Positions 15,957-18,214 of a stretch of DNA of 18,214 nucleotides are shown piece after piece (positions within the stretch are counted from its first letter, which is position 1; each line of letters opens with the position of its first letter). Made by a program: the position numbers and the translations under genes. The stretch comes from Candidatus Ancillula trichonymphae ImTpAt (GTDB lineage: Bacteria; Actinomycetota; Actinomycetes; Actinomycetales; Bifidobacteriaceae). The notes beneath the pieces were generated by a model. It was given only the letters and a program-made list of their open reading frames with translations, had not been told where the DNA came from and ran no database searches. The stretch covers positions 1 to 18,214 of the forward strand of contig AXYY01000054.1 of NCBI GenBank assembly GCA_000485475.1, given 5' to 3'.

Positions 15957-16742
15957 TTGATAAATATCCTGAAATCAGAGTTTAAGAAAGCAGGTTTAGT
16001 GTTCAATGCAGGCAGGTTATTGCAGTGCTAATACTCGTGTTTGGTCTAGGCAATACGACAATGCTGTTGATAAAACCTCACTATTTTGTAAACGGTTTCA
16101 ACTTCTGGTCGTCTGCAGGTCCTGGAATTTCGCCAATTCTTTTTGCGGTGTTTGCTATTTCGACAATTACTAGCGAATACGCTTATGGCACAATTCAACC
16201 GTCGCTTCTCGCAGTTCCCAACCGCTTGAAGTTTTTTCTGGAGAAAGTTGGCTTTGTTGTTGCGTTTACTGCCGCACTAACACTTATCGGTGCTCTAATT
16301 TCGTATCCTCTAAATACACTATTTTGCCATATCCTCAATGTTCACGTCGTTTTCACACCAAACGGCTTTCTGCTAAAAGTACTAATATTTTTTTGATATG
16401 TACTACTCACGGTGTTTACGTTGAGTCTGGACTTTTATTATCAAAAATTCTGTAGGTCCAATTGTTATTTACGTATTGGAATCTACTATCGTACCAGTAT
16501 CTTTGGTACTTGCGCGTGGACTACTAGTAGCAGACGATCTTGCAACGCACGCATCAGGTGAAACACTAATAGAAAGCTTGCTGTCCACCACAATCAAGTA
16601 CTGGCTCTCAAATAACTTCGAGTCTTGTCTCAAGGGGGCACTGCTGATGCACATACCTTACTCGAAGCCGCACCCATCTTGTCCGGATGGACACTAGCTG
16701 TTGCATCTGCAGCGCTCAACCTTCAAGAAACGGGACGCGTAG
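15957..16742 (+). pseudogene. ABC-2 exporter permease subunit, degraded
   Basis: A GGAGG at 15946-15950 precedes a TTG at 15957 starting LINILKSEFKKAG, a normal permease N-terminus. Pieces in other frames follow: a hydrophobic start VLILVFGLG, NFWSSAGPGISPILFAVFAI, then STITSEYAYGTIQPSLLAVP, NRLKFFLEKVGFVVAFTAAL; further helices; GPIVIYVLESTIVPVSLVLA; and finally LLEAAPILSGWTLAVASAAL, ending KKRDA and TAG at 16740. The SEYAYGTIQPSLLAVPNR block and the RDA ending are typical of ABC-2 permeases paired with BcrA-like ATPases. Several frameshifts and stops are present. Up to six membrane segments would be expected in the intact form. Confidence 0.72.
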
Positions 16743-16774
16743 AGGGCAACACCCAAGCTCCTCTAAGCGGAATT

Positions 16775-16796
16775 TACCAGATTAGCCTATCTGGTA
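16775..16796. terminator. Perfect 8-bp hairpin between the ABC pseudogenes and tRNA-Arg
   Basis: TACCAGAT and ATCTGGTA are exact inverse complements with a six-base loop. It lies just past the 3' end of tRNA-Arg on the minus strand and after the permease remnant on plus, the right place for a bidirectional terminator. There is no T tract on either side, so function is uncertain. Confidence 0.4.
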
Positions 16797-16801
16797 GTTT
16801 G

Positions 16802-16875
16802 TGCCCACGAGCCGATTCGAACGGCCGACCTACCGCTTAGGAGGCGGTTGCTCTATCCCACTGAGCTACGAGGGC
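16802..16875 (-). tRNA. tRNA-Arg (anticodon CCT)
   Basis: The minus strand gives a 74-base cloverleaf. The acceptor GCCCTCG pairs with CGTGGGC except for a T-T mismatch at the fifth pair. The D arm is GCTC/GAGC. The anticodon stem ACCGC/GCGGT encloses CTCCTAA, giving T33 and anticodon CCT (reads AGG). The T arm is GGCCG/CGGCT with loop TTCGAAT and one G-T pair. The discriminator is A, and CCA is not encoded. It is transcribed from its own -10 box at 16885. Confidence 0.9.
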
Positions 16876-17051
16876 ATTGCAAATATTATATAACACAGGA
16901 ACCCGCACTGCCCACATCTTGAGCACATCGCGCACACGAACGCGGCGAGTACTTTTTGAAAACTACGCCCTGAACTGACTTGAGAGTGCGTGACCAGACG
17001 GGCACCACCACACCAGCAAAATTCTACTGCTTAACTCTCTTCTTCGTTAAC
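16876..17051 (-). other. Gap after rpsZ where rpsH is expected
   Basis: This stretch has no open frame resembling S8 and no clear terminator; only the tRNA-Arg promoter at its low end is recognisable. It marks the point at which the spc operon order is broken. Confidence 0.5.
16885..16890 (-). promoter_or_regulatory. -10 promoter of tRNA-Arg
   Basis: The minus strand reads TGTGTTATATAAT ending nine bases before the tRNA 5' end, so transcription would start two or three bases upstream of the mature tRNA. The TATAAT is perfect; no clear -35 is visible. Confidence 0.5.
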
Positions 17052-17237
17052 TTACCAGCTGGCTTTTTTAATGCCTGGAAGTTCTCCCAAATGAGCCATT
17101 TCTCGTAAACAAATTCTGCACAATCCAAACTTGCGGTAGACAGCGTGCGGTCTTCCACAACGACTACATCTAGTGTAACCACGAACTGCAAACTTCATCT
17201 TACGTGCTGCTTTCTCTTTCAATGCTGTTTTTGCCAT
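17052..17237 (-). CDS. rpsZ: 30S ribosomal protein S14 type Z (zinc-binding)
   Basis: This 61-residue S14 belongs to the short zinc-binding class. It has the four cysteines in RCSRCGRP and GLCRICLRE, spaced CxxC-x(12)-CxxC, then the C-terminal GELPGIKKASW. It begins MAKTALKEKAARKMKF, as in actinobacterial members, and is the expected length. It follows rplE by two bases with GGAGG in the overlap region. In the conserved spc operon rpsH should come next, but here 175 bases without a gene and then tRNA-Arg follow. Confidence 0.96.
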   Translation of the reverse strand: MAKTALKEKAARKMKFAVRGYTRCSRCGRPHAVYRKFGLCRICLREMAHLGELPGIKKASW

Positions 17238-17239
17238 AT

Positions 17240-17797
17240 CTACGCCTCCTTAAAGGGGAATCCAAGTAACTTCAAAAACGAACGCCCCTCAGGATTCGTT
17301 TTAGCTGTGGTGACCAACGTGATGTCCATACCACGAACACGATCAATGTCATCAAGTTTAACTTCATAAAACATCGACTGCTCAGTAAGACCAAATGTGT
17401 AGTTCCCGTGTCCGTCAAACTGCTTCGGCGACAAACCGCGGAAGTCTCGAATACGAGGAAGTGCTGTTGACAACAAGCGATCCAGGAACTCCCACATGCG
17501 AGCCCCTCGAAGTGTGACATGTGCTCCAATATTCTGCCCCTCACGCAACTTGAACTGCGCAATCGACTTCCTAGCTTTGGTTATTGCAGGTTTCTGACCA
17601 GTAATAGTCGCCAGATCACTAATAGCACCAGCAATCAACTTCGAGTCCTTCGCAGCTTCACCAACACCCATGTTGACAACAATCTTCGTCAAGTTCGGAA
17701 TTTGATGAATATTAGCATACCTGAACTCCTCTTTAAGTGCGGGCACAATCTCGTTCATGTATTGCTCTTTTAAGCGCGGTTTTACTGTTGTTGTCAT
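17240..17797 (-). CDS. rplE: 50S ribosomal protein L5
   Basis: L5 binds 5S rRNA in the central protuberance of the large subunit. The 185-residue protein starts with a short tail then LKEQYMNEIVPALKEEF, and has NLTKIVVNMGVGEAAKDSK, ITGQKPAITKARKSIAQFKL, the REGQNIGAHVTLRG loop, RDFRGLSPKQFDGHGNYTFG and the terminal GRSFLKLLGFPFKEA. All are standard blocks at standard spacing. The start overlaps the rplX stop by one base (TAATG), so the two are translationally coupled. Confidence 0.97.
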   Translation of the reverse strand: MTTTVKPRLKEQYMNEIVPALKEEFRYANIHQIPNLTKIVVNMGVGEAAKDSKLIAGAISDLATITGQKPAITKARKSIAQFKLREGQNIGAHVTLRGARMWEFLDRLLSTALPRIRDFRGLSPKQFDGHGNYTFGLTEQSMFYEVKLDDIDRVRGMDITLVTTAKTNPEGRSFLKLLGFPFKEA

Positions 17798-18156
17798 TAG
17801 ATGTCCTTTTCTGATGCTTTTGCGACTCGAACACGTCTCATCTTCTTCACGCCACTAACTTCGCGTACTTCCTCTCGGTAACCAACGCGCGTTGCTCTTC
17901 CAAGTGTCTTGTCCTTTAGTGCAACATTGGAGTACGCAATGGTTGACTCCTTAGTTTCAATTCCGCCAGTAGTACCTTGACGACCTTGATTTTGCTGCAA
18001 CTTCGTATGTCTAGTGGTGAAATTAATGCCTTCAACTATAAGTTTAACAGGCTTACCAGTCGCCTTGTCTTTTATAACTTCAAGCACGCGACCTTCTTTA
18101 CCTTTATCTCGTCCACTTAGAACGACAACCACATCTTCTTTATGTATCTTCGCCAT
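17797..18156 (-). CDS. rplX: 50S ribosomal protein L24
   Basis: L24 is an early 23S rRNA-binding assembly protein. The 119-residue product opens MAKIHKEDVVVVLSGRDKGK, the KOW motif, followed by EGRVLEVI, then VEGINFTTRHTKLQQNQGRQ and the conserved GGIETKESTIAYSNVAL. The C-terminal GVKKMRRVRVAKASEKDI is basic as expected. A strong GGAGGTG at 18164-18170, inside the end of rplN, sits seven bases before the ATG. Confidence 0.96.
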   Translation of the reverse strand: MAKIHKEDVVVVLSGRDKGKEGRVLEVIKDKATGKPVKLIVEGINFTTRHTKLQQNQGRQGTTGGIETKESTIAYSNVALKDKTLGRATRVGYREEVREVSGVKKMRRVRVAKASEKDI

Positions 18157-18157
18157 C

Positions 18158-18214
18158 TTAAATCACCTCCGGGGCTAGTGAAACTATTTTCATGAACCGC
18201 CTATCACGAAGTTC
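18158..18214 (-). CDS. rplN: 50S ribosomal protein L14, C-terminal end (runs off right edge)
   Basis: The minus strand from the window edge reads ELRDRRFMKIVSLAPEVI and then TAA, the characteristic C-terminus of L14, which lines the 30S-50S interface. Only the last 18 codons are inside the window. One base separates its stop from the rplX ATG. Gene order rplN-rplX-rplE-rpsZ is the start of the canonical spc operon. Confidence 0.92.
   Translation of the reverse strand, partial: ELRDRRFMKIVSLAPEVI

Overview
The window looks like a stretch of a reduced, actively decaying actinobacterial chromosome of moderate GC (mid-40s % by eye). The lineage call rests on a DUF2469 protein (11366-11659), which is essentially confined to Actinobacteria, a zinc-binding type Z ribosomal protein S14, a PknB-type kinase with extracellular PASTA repeats, NrdR, and several starts that look leaderless. 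A host-associated or endosymbiotic actinobacterium (for example a Bifidobacteriales symbiont) would fit, but the sequence alone does not fix genus or family.

Layout. 1-254 (-) is the decayed N-terminal part of a restriction-modification methyltransferase that runs off the left edge. 476-1541 (+) is a shattered secreted-type CHAP peptidoglycan hydrolase gene. 1542-1825 is non-coding, with a run of small hairpins and then a clear promoter. 1826-4692 (+) is an intact tight cluster of lemA, an htpX-like M48 protease and a WecA/TagO-type prenyl-phosphate glycosyltransferase. It runs directly into a wrecked dinB (4693-5673). 5674-5951 is non-coding, with more palindromes and a promoter for tRNA-Thr(GGT), and purD begins one base after that tRNA. 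nrdR, the PASTA kinase and a broken membrane-protein gene follow on the minus strand (7346-10717), the broken gene lying furthest upstream. Next, also on minus, come a broken hexapeptide acetyltransferase, DUF2469, gatB, gatA and gatC (10751-15139), transcribed as gatC-gatA-gatB-DUF2469-acetyltransferase with overlapping starts and stops. Divergent from gatC is a pseudogenised ABC-2 exporter (ATPase and permease, 15225-16742). tRNA-Arg(CCT) and the front of the spc ribosomal protein operon (rplN end, rplX, rplE, rpsZ) close the window on minus.

Biology. The surviving genes are mostly core functions: tRNA-dependent Gln/Asn amidation (GatCAB), purine synthesis (PurD), ribonucleotide reductase control (NrdR), cell-wall sensing (PASTA kinase), lipid-linked glycan initiation (WecA-like), membrane proteostasis (LemA/HtpX) and ribosome assembly. 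The broken genes are mostly accessory: restriction-modification, wall hydrolase, translesion polymerase, drug/peptide export, an acetyltransferase and an uncharacterised membrane protein. That split is the usual signature of genome reduction.

I did not find a convincing new defence or mobile system. The most notable points are the tRNA-Thr/purD junction, which would give a leaderless purD mRNA after tRNA 3' processing; the spc operon stopping after rpsZ with no rpsH; an extended -10 element placed exactly one start distance from start codons; two intergenic clusters of small related palindromes; and an 11-base G homopolymer in the broken gene ahead of the kinase.
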